Origin: Alloyangia pacifica
GTDB taxonomy: Bacteria; Pseudomonadota; Alphaproteobacteria; Rhodobacterales; Rhodobacteraceae
Direction of reading: 5' to 3'
Length of the DNA: 64,000 bases
NCBI RefSeq assembly: GCF_003111685.1
Contig: NZ_CP022192.1
Coordinates: 129,501-193,500, forward strand
How positions within the stretch are numbered: position 1 is the stretch's first letter; each line of letters starts with the position of its first letter. Positions 8,179-16,379 of this stretch are shown here, piece by piece. The position numbers and the translations under genes are program-made. The notes below the pieces were generated by a model. That model was not told where the DNA came from. It saw only the letters and a program-made list of their open reading frames with translations, and did no database searches.

Positions 8179-8829
8179 CTACACCGCCACCTGTCTGCGC
8201 AGCCGTCCGCCGGGCCGCGGCGCCAGGATCTCGGGAAAGGGTTTTTGCAGGCGGGCTTCGGCCATGAGCACGATCTCTGCCGCGGCGCGGGCATCCTCGC
8301 CCGCGTCATGGTGGCGGAAATCCAGTCCCAGGGCCGTCTTCAGATGGGCAAGACCATGACCGCCGTTGCCCTTGAACTCGGGCCAGGCGAGGCGCGCCAC
8401 CTTCACGCTGTCGTGCCATTTCAGCGGCTGCGGGGGACGGCCGCAGGCCTCGGTGGCGCTGCGGATCGCGCGCGCGTCGAAGCTGCTGTGCTGGACCAGC
8501 AGGTGTCGCTCGAGGAAATCCCCGAGCGCGTCGAGGAGCGCCGCGAACGTGGGCTCGCCCGACACATGCGCGGCGGTGATCCCATGGATCCGCACATTCA
8601 TGCCGTCGAACCTGCACTTCGGGTCGATCAGCAGGGTAACGACCTTCTCGACGTCGCTGTCGCTGACGCAGGCAAGACCGATCTGGCAGATGCTGCCCGC
8701 GTCCGAGTTCGCCGTCTCGACGTCGACCGCCACGAAGCGGAAGGACTTGTGAAGGATTGCCGCGAGCCCGGCCCCTGCCGGTCCCCGTCCCTGTCCCGGT
8801 GACGCGCCGCGTAAGAGTTCATTTCCCAT
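8179..8829 (-). CDS. DEDD-type 3'-5' exonuclease (DnaQ/RNase T-like)
   Basis: 216 aa from the ATG at 8829; a GTG at 8943 would add a proline/arginine-rich tail that looks non-coding. The Exo I motif is FVAVDVETAN, Exo II includes LLVQHSSFDARAI, and Exo III is HHDAGEDARAAAE (the H-x4-D of the DEDDh class). This resembles stand-alone exonucleases related to the epsilon subunit of DNA polymerase III. It is not linked to a polymerase here, and no operon partner is evident. Confidence 0.82.
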   Translation of the reverse strand: MGNELLRGASPGQGRGPAGAGLAAILHKSFRFVAVDVETANSDAGSICQIGLACVSDSDVEKVVTLLIDPKCRFDGMNVRIHGITAAHVSGEPTFAALLDALGDFLERHLLVQHSSFDARAIRSATEACGRPPQPLKWHDSVKVARLAWPEFKGNGGHGLAHLKTALGLDFRHHDAGEDARAAAEIVLMAEARLQKPFPEILAPRPGGRLRRQVAV

Positions 8830-8962
8830 GCTCTGCCCCAAATCCCTGTCCAGCCTCGGGACCGGTTTGCCTCGGGAAGGCGGTCGAGGGCAACCTCGCC
8901 CGCGGGGGAAAGGGCCCCCGCGTCGCTTTCGGCGATCCACCACCCGGGCCCCGTCCCTGCGC

Positions 8963-9421
8963 TCAGGGATGGCCGAGCCGCTTCAGAAGATCCCGCAGCT
9001 TGCGCGCGTCGCGCTTGCCGAGACGGCGCTCGAGCGCGGCCTCATAGTCCTGTGCCGCGGCGGAGAGGCGGCGAAACGCCTCCTGCCCCGGCGGGCGCAG
9101 CGACAGGCGTTCGCTGCGCCGGTCCTCGGGGCTGGTGACCCGCGCGAGGAAGCGCTTTTCCTCCAGCGCGCGCACCGCGCGCGAGACCTTCGTCTTGTGG
9201 ATCGAGGCACGTTCCGAGATCTCCTTGGCGGTCATGTCGCCATGGCGGCCAAGGTGGAAGAGCACGCGCCACTCGGTCCGCAGCATCCCGTAGAGATCGC
9301 GGTAATTTCTTGAAAACACGTCGCTCTGCGCTTCGGCTGCCTGGTTGAGCAGATAGGGCGTGAAAGCGGAAAGTTCAAAGATATCAGAGTGATCGCGCTC
9401 TTCTTCCCGAGGTTTGACCAT
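8963..9421 (-). CDS. MarR-family regulator, likely repressor of the homogentisate operon
   Basis: 152 aa with a winged helix: [20 protein letters not shown] is the recognition region, followed by the wing [13 protein letters not shown]. It is divergent from hmgA, and a perfect inverted repeat fills the 75-nt gap, only 14 nt from its own ATG and ahead of the hmgA ribosome site. Auto-repression and control of hmgA are therefore likely. The effector would be homogentisate or a precursor. Pseudomonas uses an unrelated IclR-type HmgR for this job. Confidence 0.85.
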   Translation of the reverse strand: MVKPREEERDHSDIFELSAFTPYLLNQAAEAQSDVFSRNYRDLYGMLRTEWRVLFHLGRHGDMTAKEISERASIHKTKVSRAVRALEEKRFLARVTSPEDRRSERLSLRPPGQEAFRRLSAAAQDYEAALERRLGKRDARKLRDLLKRLGHP

Positions 9422-9435
9422 TCCGAGAATCTCCC

Positions 9436-9461
9436 TTGTTAGTTACAAAAGTAACTAACAA
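9436..9461. promoter_or_regulatory. Perfect inverted repeat in the marR-hmgA gap (probable operator)
   Basis: The arms TTGTTAGTTAC and GTAACTAACAA are exact reverse complements, 11 bp each, around AAAA. The size and AT-rich dyad suit a MarR dimer, and the repeat lies immediately beside the divergent marR gene. Confidence 0.82.
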
Positions 9462-9495
9462 CATGTCATCGATACGTCGAGGGAGGACTTCGCAG

Positions 9496-10863
9496 ATGAA
9501 TGACCTGAGCAAGATCTCGGGGCTGACACGCGCGGCCGGCATCAGCGCGCTGCACGAGGGGTACATGCCGGGCTTTGGCAATGACTTCGAAACCGAGGCC
9601 CTGCCCGGCGCGCTGCCCGACGGGAGGAACTCGCCGCAGCGCTGCGCTTACGGTCTCTATGGCGAGCAGCTCTCCGGCACCGCCTTCACCGCCCCGAGCC
9701 ATCAGAACGAGCGCACCTGGTGCTACCGCATCCGCCCGGCGGTGAAGCACACCGGCCGCTTCTCGAAGATCGACGTGCCTTATTGGCAGTCGGCGCCCAA
9801 CGTCGATCCGGATGTGATCAGCCTTGGCCAGTACCGCTGGGATCCGGTGCCGCATGCGCAGGAAAGCCTGACCTGGCTCACCGGCATGCGCACGATGACC
9901 ACGGCGGGTGACGTCTACACGCAGGTCGGCATGGCCAGCCACATCTACCTCGTTACCGCCTCGATGCAGGACGAGTATTTCTATTCCGCCGACAGCGAAC
10001 TTTTGGTGGTGCCGCAGGAGGGCCGGCTGCGCTTTTGCACCGAGCTCGGGGTGATCGATCTCGAGCCCAAGGAGATCGCCATCCTGCCGCGCGGGCTGGT
10101 CTACCGCGTGGAGCTGATCGACGGGCCGGCGCGCGGCTTCGTCTGCGAGAACTACGGCCAGAAGTTCGACCTGCCGGGCCGCGGTCCGATCGGCGCCAAC
10201 TGCATGGCCAACCGCCGCGACTTCAAGACGCCGGTCGCCGCCTTCGAGGACCGCGACGCGAAAAGCCGCGTGGTGATCAAGTGGCAGGGCCAGTTCCACG
10301 AGACCTGGATCGGGCACTCGCCGCTCGACGTGGTGGCCTGGCACGGCAATTACGCGCCGGTGAAATACGACCTGCGCACCTATTGCCCGGTCGGCGCGAT
10401 CCTCTTCGATCACCCCGACCCGTCGATCTTCACCGTGCTGACCGCGCCTTCGGGCGTCGAGGGCACCGCCAACATCGACTTCGTGCTGTTCCGCGAGCGC
10501 TGGATGGTGGCCGAGAACACCTTCCGTCCGCCGTGGTACCACAAGAACGTCATGTCCGAGCTGATGGGCAACATCTACGGCGAATATGACGCCAAGCCGC
10601 AGGGCTTCGTGCCGGGGGGGATGAGCCTGCACAACATGATGCTGCCGCACGGGCCGGACAACGAGGCCTTCGAGAAGGCCAGCTTCGGCGAGCTGAAGCC
10701 GGGCAAGCTCGACAACACGATGAGCTTCATGTTCGAGACCCGCTTCCCGCAGCACCTGACGCGCTTCGCCGCCAAGGAGGCGCCGCTGCAGGACGATTAC
10801 ATCGACTGTTGGGACAGCCTGAAGAAACGCTTCGACGGCACGCCCGAGGGCAACTGGGACTGA
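9496..10863 (+). CDS. hmgA: Homogentisate 1,2-dioxygenase
   Basis: 455 aa from the ATG at 9496, which has GGGAGG nine bases upstream; a longer frame starting at 9436 runs through the operator and is not used. The enzyme is an Fe(II) cupin that opens homogentisate to maleylacetoacetate. Family landmarks include [19 protein letters not shown] near the N-terminus, [16 protein letters not shown] with histidine and glutamate iron ligands, and the histidine-rich [14 protein letters not shown]. It is the first gene of an operon running to the HpaR-like regulator. The length matches the family. Confidence 0.97.
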   Translation: MNDLSKISGLTRAAGISALHEGYMPGFGNDFETEALPGALPDGRNSPQRCAYGLYGEQLSGTAFTAPSHQNERTWCYRIRPAVKHTGRFSKIDVPYWQSAPNVDPDVISLGQYRWDPVPHAQESLTWLTGMRTMTTAGDVYTQVGMASHIYLVTASMQDEYFYSADSELLVVPQEGRLRFCTELGVIDLEPKEIAILPRGLVYRVELIDGPARGFVCENYGQKFDLPGRGPIGANCMANRRDFKTPVAAFEDRDAKSRVVIKWQGQFHETWIGHSPLDVVAWHGNYAPVKYDLRTYCPVGAILFDHPDPSIFTVLTAPSGVEGTANIDFVLFRERWMVAENTFRPPWYHKNVMSELMGNIYGEYDAKPQGFVPGGMSLHNMMLPHGPDNEAFEKASFGELKPGKLDNTMSFMFETRFPQHLTRFAAKEAPLQDDYIDCWDSLKKRFDGTPEGNWD

Positions 10864-10988
10864 GCCGCCGCGGGAAAGGGGGATGGCGCCGCCGGCCCTT
10901 CTTGGCCCGCGGGAAACTCACCCCCGGCGTCCTTGGCCCGGCGTATTGGAAAGAGAAGAAGGGGCGGGATGCCTCTGGAAGGACTGCA

Positions 10989-12230
10989 ATGAACTTGATG
11001 CAGAGCTGGGTCGGCGGGGCCAATGAGCCCGAGTGCGATTTCCCGCTGAACAACCTGCCCTACGGGGTCTTCGACGATGGCCGCGGCGCGCGCATGGGCG
11101 TGGCGATCGGGGACTTCGTGCTGGACGTGGGCGCGGTGGACCATGGGCAGGATCCGGCGCTTTTTGCCGCGCCCGAGTGGAACGCGGTGATGGCGGCGGG
11201 CCTCGAGGTCTGGGCGGCGCTGCGCGCGCGGCTGACCGAGCTCCTGGGCGATGAGGCGCATCGCGCCGCGGTGGCGCCGCACCTCGTGCCGCTTGAGAGC
11301 GCGTCGCTGCTGATGCCCTTCGTGGTCAGCGAATACACCGATTTCTATGCCGCCAAGAACCACGCCTTCAACGTCGGCTCGATGTTCCGGGGTCCCGAGA
11401 ACGCGCTGCCGCCGAACTGGCTGTCGATCCCCATCGGCTACAATGGCCGCGCCTCCTCGGTGGTGGTTTCGGGCACCGAGGTGCGCCGGCCCTGGGGCCA
11501 GTTGAAACTGCCCGACGCCGAGCTGCCGGTCTTCGAGCCCTGCCGCCGCTTCGATCTCGAGCTGGAGATGGGCGCCATCGTCGGCATGCCCTCGCAGGGC
11601 ATGGTCTCGGTCGCCGAGGCCGACGCGATGATCTTCGGCTACGTGCTGCTCAACGACTGGTCGGCGCGCGACATCCAGGCCTGGGAGTACCAGCCGCTGG
11701 GCCCGTTCCAGTCGAAGGCGACGGCGACCACGATCAGCCCCTGGATCGTCACCGCCGCGGCGCTGGCGCCCTTCCGCACCGCGACGCCGGAGCGCGAGCG
11801 CGAGCTGCTGCCCTACCTGCGCGAGCCGGGACCGATGCTCTACGACATCGACCTCGAGGTGGCGCTGGCCCCCGAGGGCGGCGCGGAGACGGTGATCTCG
11901 CGCACCAATTATTCGCAGATGTACTACTCTGCCGCGCAGCAGCTTTGCCATCACACCAGCAGCGGATGCGCCATGCGCACCGGCGACATGCTGGGCTCGG
12001 GAACGATCTCGGGCACCACCCCGGACAGCCGCGGCTCGCTGCTGGAGATCAGCTGGGGCGGCAAGGAGCCGCTCGAGCTGCCCGGCGGCGCGACCCGCAG
12101 TTTCCTCGAGGATGGCGACACGCTGACCCTTCGGGGGGCCGCGCAGGGCGACGGCTACCGCATCGGCTTCGGCGCGTGTTCGGGCAAGGTCCTGCCCGCC
12201 GTGCCGCAGCCCGACTGGACAAAGGAATAA
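10989..12230 (+). CDS. fahA: Fumarylacetoacetase
   Basis: 413 aa. The ATG at 10989 follows GGAAGGA; the same frame is open further upstream but gives no family sequence. It hydrolyses fumarylacetoacetate to fumarate and acetoacetate, the last step of the homogentisate route. Visible landmarks are the N-terminal domain ending near SEYTDFYAAKNHA (metal Asp and catalytic His region), the metal-binding glutamates in FDLELEMGAIVG, and DWSARDIQAWEYQPLGPF. It lies 125 nt after hmgA. Confidence 0.96.
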   Translation: MNLMQSWVGGANEPECDFPLNNLPYGVFDDGRGARMGVAIGDFVLDVGAVDHGQDPALFAAPEWNAVMAAGLEVWAALRARLTELLGDEAHRAAVAPHLVPLESASLLMPFVVSEYTDFYAAKNHAFNVGSMFRGPENALPPNWLSIPIGYNGRASSVVVSGTEVRRPWGQLKLPDAELPVFEPCRRFDLELEMGAIVGMPSQGMVSVAEADAMIFGYVLLNDWSARDIQAWEYQPLGPFQSKATATTISPWIVTAAALAPFRTATPERERELLPYLREPGPMLYDIDLEVALAPEGGAETVISRTNYSQMYYSAAQQLCHHTSSGCAMRTGDMLGSGTISGTTPDSRGSLLEISWGGKEPLELPGGATRSFLEDGDTLTLRGAAQGDGYRIGFGACSGKVLPAVPQPDWTKE

Positions 12231-12241
12231 AGGAGGCTCTC

Positions 12242-13192
12242 ATGGCCAAGGCATTCGCGTCGCAAGGCGACATGGAAGAAAAGAAGATCAGCTTCACCGA
12301 GGTGGGCGAGGGGCTCTATGCCTTCACCGCCGAAGGCGATCCCAACACCGGCGTCATCATCGGCGACGAGAGCGTGATGATCGTCGAGGCGCAGGCCACC
12401 CCGCGGCTGGCGCGCAAGGTGATGGACTGCGTGCGCTCGGTCACCGACAAGCCGATCAGCCATCTGGTGCTGACGCATTATCATGCGGTGCGGGTGCTCG
12501 GCGCCTCGGCCTATGGCGCGCGCGAGATCATCATGTCCGACACCGCCGCCGCCATGGTGGAGGAGCGCGGGCAGGAGGACTGGGACAGCGAGTTCGGCCG
12601 CTTCCCGCGGCTCTTCCAAGGGCACGAGGAAATCCCCGGGCTGACCCGCCCCACGACCACCTTCAGCGACCGGATGACCGTCTACCTTGGCAAGCGCCGG
12701 GTCGACATCATGCACCTCGGCCGCGCCCATACCGCCGGCGACGCGGTGATCTGGGTGCCCGACCAGGAGGTGATGTTCACCGGCGACATCGTCGAGTTCC
12801 ACTCGGCCTGCTACTGCGGCGACGGCCATTTCGCCGATTGGCCCGAGACGCTTGCCAATATCGCCTTCTACGAGCCCAATGCCATCGCGCCGGGCCGGGG
12901 GGATGCGCTGGTGGGTGAGGCGCAGGTGGCGCAGGCGCTGGAGAACACCGCCGATTTCGTGCGCTCGACCTACAAGCCGGTGGCCCGCGTCGTGGCCCGA
13001 GGCGGCTCGCTCAAGGAAGCCTGGGACGCGGTGCGCGCCGAGTGCGACCCGAAGTTCGCCGATTACGCGATCTACGAGCATTGCCTGCCGTTCAACGTGG
13101 CCCGCGCCTACGACGAGGCCCGCGGCATCGACACGCCGCGCGTCTGGACCGCCGAGCGCGACCAGCAGATGTGGGCCGACCTGCAGGGCTAA
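12242..13192 (+). CDS. MBL-fold metallohydrolase-like protein with an altered metal motif
   Basis: 316 aa, metallo-beta-lactamase fold, 11 nt after fahA. The signature motif H-x-H-x-D-H is here H79-Y-H81-A-V-R84, so the aspartate and third histidine are replaced by Val and Arg. Later metal positions look present (MHLGRAHTAGD, MFTGDIVEFHS). From memory this altered form recurs in proteobacterial homogentisate operons, so it is probably functional rather than decayed. It may hydrolyse a thioester, lactone or ester linked to aromatic acid catabolism, but no function can be assigned. Confidence 0.8.
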   Translation: MAKAFASQGDMEEKKISFTEVGEGLYAFTAEGDPNTGVIIGDESVMIVEAQATPRLARKVMDCVRSVTDKPISHLVLTHYHAVRVLGASAYGAREIIMSDTAAAMVEERGQEDWDSEFGRFPRLFQGHEEIPGLTRPTTTFSDRMTVYLGKRRVDIMHLGRAHTAGDAVIWVPDQEVMFTGDIVEFHSACYCGDGHFADWPETLANIAFYEPNAIAPGRGDALVGEAQVAQALENTADFVRSTYKPVARVVARGGSLKEAWDAVRAECDPKFADYAIYEHCLPFNVARAYDEARGIDTPRVWTAERDQQMWADLQG

Positions 13193-13291
13193 GCGCCCTT
13201 CGGCGCGGGGTGCTGCGCCGGACACGATACGAGAACACCCCCGCGCGGCCCGGTGGAGGAGCCCGGCCGCGCGACCAAGGGAGGAGAGAGA

Positions 13292-14905
13292 ATGCCCGCA
13301 TACAGCTACGCCCCGCAGCCCTTCGTGCGTCCGCCCGAGCTTGACGGCGCCGCTACCGGCGCGCCGGTGGCCATCGTCGGCGCCGGCCCCATCGGGCTGG
13401 CCATGGCGATCGACCTGGCGCTGCAGGGCATCCGCTCGGTGGTGCTCGACGACAACAACGTCGTCTCGGTCGGCAGCCGGGCGATCTGCTGGGCCAAGCG
13501 CACGCTCGAGATCTTCGACCGGCTCGGCGTCGGCGAGCGCATGCTCGAAAAGGGCGTGACCTGGAAGGTCGGGCGGCTGTTCCACGGCGACGAGGAGGTC
13601 TACAGCTTCGACCTGCTGCCCGAGGAGGGCCACAAGTACCCGGCCTTCATCAACCTCCAGCAATATTACGTCGAGCAGTACCTGCTCGAGCGGGCCCGCG
13701 AATTTCCCGAGCTGATCGACGTGCGCTTCCTGTCGAAGGTGGTGGACCATGCTGCCAGCGCCGAAGGCGTGACGCTGACCGTCGAGACCCCCGAGGGGCC
13801 CTACGAGCTGGCGGCGGACTGGCTGCTGGCCTGCGACGGGGTGAAATCGGCAACGCGCGAGCGCATGGGGCTAGACTTCACCGGCCAGACCTTCGAGGAG
13901 CAGTTCCTCATCGCCGACATCGAGATGGACCAGAGCCCCTTCGGCGATCCCGGCATCGCCGAGCGCTGGTTCTGGTTCGACCCGACCTTCCACCCGGGCA
14001 AATCGGCGCTGCTGCACGCGCAGCCCGACAATATCTACCGGATCGACCTGCAGCTCGACCTTGGCGCCGATGCCAAGCTTGAGGCCAGGGAGGAAAAGGT
14101 CATCCCGCGCATCAGGGCGATCGTGGGCGACCGCCCGTTCCGGCTCGACTGGCTGTCGGTCTACAAGTTCCGCTGCATCAAGCTCGAGCGCTTCGTGCAT
14201 GGCCGCGTCGTCTTTGTCGGCGACAGCGCCCATGTGGTCAGCCCCTTCGGCGCGCGCGGCGGCAATGGCGGCATTCAGGATGTGGACAACCTCGGCTGGA
14301 AGCTGGCGGCGGTGCTGAAGGGCGAGGCGGATCAGACGCTGATCGAGAGCTACCACGAGGAGCGCAGCCACGGCTCGGCGGAAAACATCCTCAACTCCGC
14401 CCGCTCGACCAACTTCATGACGCCGAAGACCCCCATCGAGGCCCTCTTCCGCCGCGAGACGCTGCGCATGGCCCACGACCAGCCCTTCGCGCGGCGGCTG
14501 ATCAACTCGGGGCGGCTCTCGCTGCCCTGCTCGCTCGAGGGCTTTGCGCTGCAGACACCGGGCGAGGGCCTCGTGCGTCCCGGTCAGCCGATGGTCGACG
14601 CGCCGGTGGGCAACGGTTGGCTGCTGCCCCTGCTGCAGGGGGCCTTCACGCTGGTCGGCTTTGGTGAGATCGCGCTGCCCGACGTGGGTGTGCGGCGTCT
14701 CGGCATCGGCCAGTCGGATCACCCCTACCCCAGCCATGACGACCGCGCGGGCTATGCGCTGCAGCGCTATGGCACCGGGGTCGCCTATCTCGTGCGGCCC
14801 GATGGCCATGCGGCGGCGGTGTTCCACGGCGAGGTGCCAGAGCCGGCATTGAGAGAGGCGCTGGCCCGCGCCATGGGCCGCAGCTGCGAAAGGGAGATGG
14901 CGTGA
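13292..14905 (+). CDS. FAD-dependent aromatic monooxygenase (MhpA/PheA-like)
   Basis: 537 aa from the ATG at 13292, preceded by GGAGGAGAGA. FAD-binding motif VAIVGAGPIGLAMAID lies at residues 28-43; the second flavin motif is VVFVGDSAHVVSPFGARGGN. This is the single-component hydroxylase class that uses NAD(P)H. In this operon it most likely makes the homogentisate ring from a hydroxyphenylacetate (a 1- or 6-hydroxylation), by analogy with the mha genes of Pseudomonas putida U. The exact substrate is inference. Its stop codon overlaps the next gene. Confidence 0.85.
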   Translation: MPAYSYAPQPFVRPPELDGAATGAPVAIVGAGPIGLAMAIDLALQGIRSVVLDDNNVVSVGSRAICWAKRTLEIFDRLGVGERMLEKGVTWKVGRLFHGDEEVYSFDLLPEEGHKYPAFINLQQYYVEQYLLERAREFPELIDVRFLSKVVDHAASAEGVTLTVETPEGPYELAADWLLACDGVKSATRERMGLDFTGQTFEEQFLIADIEMDQSPFGDPGIAERWFWFDPTFHPGKSALLHAQPDNIYRIDLQLDLGADAKLEAREEKVIPRIRAIVGDRPFRLDWLSVYKFRCIKLERFVHGRVVFVGDSAHVVSPFGARGGNGGIQDVDNLGWKLAAVLKGEADQTLIESYHEERSHGSAENILNSARSTNFMTPKTPIEALFRRETLRMAHDQPFARRLINSGRLSLPCSLEGFALQTPGEGLVRPGQPMVDAPVGNGWLLPLLQGAFTLVGFGEIALPDVGVRRLGIGQSDHPYPSHDDRAGYALQRYGTGVAYLVRPDGHAAAVFHGEVPEPALREALARAMGRSCEREMA

Positions 14906-15099
14906 TGCGCGAGATCTACGAGATGGGGCTCGGCGCCCGCGGGGACGAGGCCTACGAGGCGCTCATGGCGGCGCACGAGGGGCTGACCGAGGCGCAGAGC
15001 CACGCGCTCAACGTGCGGATCGTGCTGCTGCTGGCCAACCGCCTCGGGGACGTGGACGCGCTGAAGACGATCCTCGAGACGGCGCGCTCCTATGGCTGA
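14905..15099 (+). CDS. DUF2783 small protein
   Basis: 64 aa, starting in a TGATG overlap with the monooxygenase gene and ending 8 nt into maiA. It reads as an all-helical protein (LGARGDEAYEALMAAHEGLT, then LNVRIVLLLANRLGD). It matches my memory of the DUF2783 family, which travels with this kind of FAD monooxygenase. It may be an accessory or stabilising subunit of the monooxygenase; no biochemical role is known to me. Confidence 0.78.
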   Translation: MREIYEMGLGARGDEAYEALMAAHEGLTEAQSHALNVRIVLLLANRLGDVDALKTILETARSYG

Positions 15100-15727
15100 C
15101 GCGGTGCTCTACGACTACTGGCGCTCGTCCGCCAGCTGGCGGGTGCGCATCGCGCTGAACCTCTCGGGGATCGACTGGGAATGCCGCCCGGTGGACCTGA
15201 TGGCTGGCGATCAGCGCGGCGCCGCGCATCTGGCGCGCAACCCGCAGGGGCTCGTGCCGGTGCTCGAGATTGACGGGTTGCGCCTGACCCAGAGCCTCGC
15301 CATCCTCGACTACCTCGAGGAGACCGGCCGGCTGTCGCTGCGCCCGGAGGCGCCGGCGCAGGCGGCGCGGATGCGCGCCATCGCGCTGGCCATTGCCTGC
15401 GATGTGCACCCGGTCTGCAACCTGCGCGTCGCGGCCCATGCCGCCGCGCTGACCGGACAGGACGACACCCGCGCCGACTGGATGCGCCACTTCATCCGCC
15501 CCGGGCTCGAGGCGGTCGAGGCCCTGCTCGACGAGACCGGCCCCTATTGCATCGGCGCCGCGCTGACCCAGGCCGACCTGTGCCTGATCCCGCAGCTCTA
15601 CAACGCCGCGCGCTGGGGGGTGGAGACCAGCGATCTGACGCGGATCAGCCGCGTCGCGCGAGCCTGCGCGGAGCTTGACGCCTTCCGCCGCGCCGCGCCC
15701 GAGGCGCGGCTCCCCGCCGCCGTCTGA
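15092..15727 (+). CDS. maiA: Maleylacetoacetate isomerase (zeta-class GST)
   Basis: 211 aa; overlaps the DUF2783 gene by 8 nt. It converts maleylacetoacetate to fumarylacetoacetate with glutathione, between the HmgA and fumarylacetoacetase steps. The glutathione motif is RSSASWRVRIAL at residues 11-22; the cysteine of the animal SSCSWRVR motif is alanine here, as in many bacterial enzymes. NPQGLVPVLE and the QSLAILDYLEE loop complete the N-terminal thioredoxin-like domain. Confidence 0.95.
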   Translation: MADAVLYDYWRSSASWRVRIALNLSGIDWECRPVDLMAGDQRGAAHLARNPQGLVPVLEIDGLRLTQSLAILDYLEETGRLSLRPEAPAQAARMRAIALAIACDVHPVCNLRVAAHAAALTGQDDTRADWMRHFIRPGLEAVEALLDETGPYCIGAALTQADLCLIPQLYNAARWGVETSDLTRISRVARACAELDAFRRAAPEARLPAAV

Positions 15728-15777
15728 TCCGAACCGTGCCCGGGCAGTGGCGCCCGCAGCTCCAAGGCAGGACCCCG

Positions 15778-16254
15778 ATGAGCCCGATGACCAACGCCGC
15801 GCAAGAGCAACAGGCACTCGTCCCGACCACCCAGTCGCTGCCCATCGCGCTCATCCGGGCGCGCGAGGCGCTGCTGCGCGAGCTGCGCCCGATGCTGGCC
15901 GAGGCCGGGGTGAGCGAGCCGCAGTGGCGCATCCTGCGCGTGCTCCTCGAAACCGGCCCCTGTTCGGTGCAGGGGCTGGCCGAGGCGGCCTGCCTGCAAC
16001 CGGCCTCGGTCTCGCGGATCCTGCAGTCCATGGCCGCGCGGGCGCTGGTGGAACGGGTGCAGGACCCTCGGAACCGCCGCCGGCAGGTGGTCACGGTGAC
16101 CGCGGCGGGTCGCGCCTTGGTGACGCGCTTCGCCCCGGCCTCGCGCGCGATCACCGACGCCTTCGCCGAGCGGTTCGGCAGGGACCGCTACCAGTCCCTG
16201 ATCGCCTTGCTCGACGCCTTCATCTCGGACTGCGACGGGCCGGCCTCGGACTAG
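15778..16254 (+). CDS. MarR-family regulator, HpaR-like
   Basis: 158 aa from the ATG at 15778 (GGCAGGA upstream). The start LPIALIRAREALLRELRPML, followed by VSEPQWRILRVL, closely resembles HpaR, the repressor of homoprotocatechuate operons. The winged helix (VQGLAEAACLQPASVSRILQ, wing QDPRNRRRQV) is intact. As last gene of the homogentisate operon it may regulate hydroxyphenylacetate catabolism here or elsewhere. The operon thus has two MarR-type regulators, one at each end. Confidence 0.85.
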   Translation: MSPMTNAAQEQQALVPTTQSLPIALIRAREALLRELRPMLAEAGVSEPQWRILRVLLETGPCSVQGLAEAACLQPASVSRILQSMAARALVERVQDPRNRRRQVVTVTAAGRALVTRFAPASRAITDAFAERFGRDRYQSLIALLDAFISDCDGPASD

Positions 16255-16379
16255 CCCCGCCCGCACCAGCGACCACATTGCCTCCTCGCCGCAAATGGTG
16301 TCCCATTCGGCATCGCGGAGCGCATGCCCCGGGTGCCGAATGTCCGCAGCTCAAGACGCCATCCAGCCACGGGGACACC

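Noticed and set aside
15675..16379. N-terminal extension of the metal ATPase frame
   Set aside because: It overlaps maiA and the HpaR-like gene and reads as Arg/Ala/Pro-rich noise; the ATG at 16380 begins the transporter sequence.
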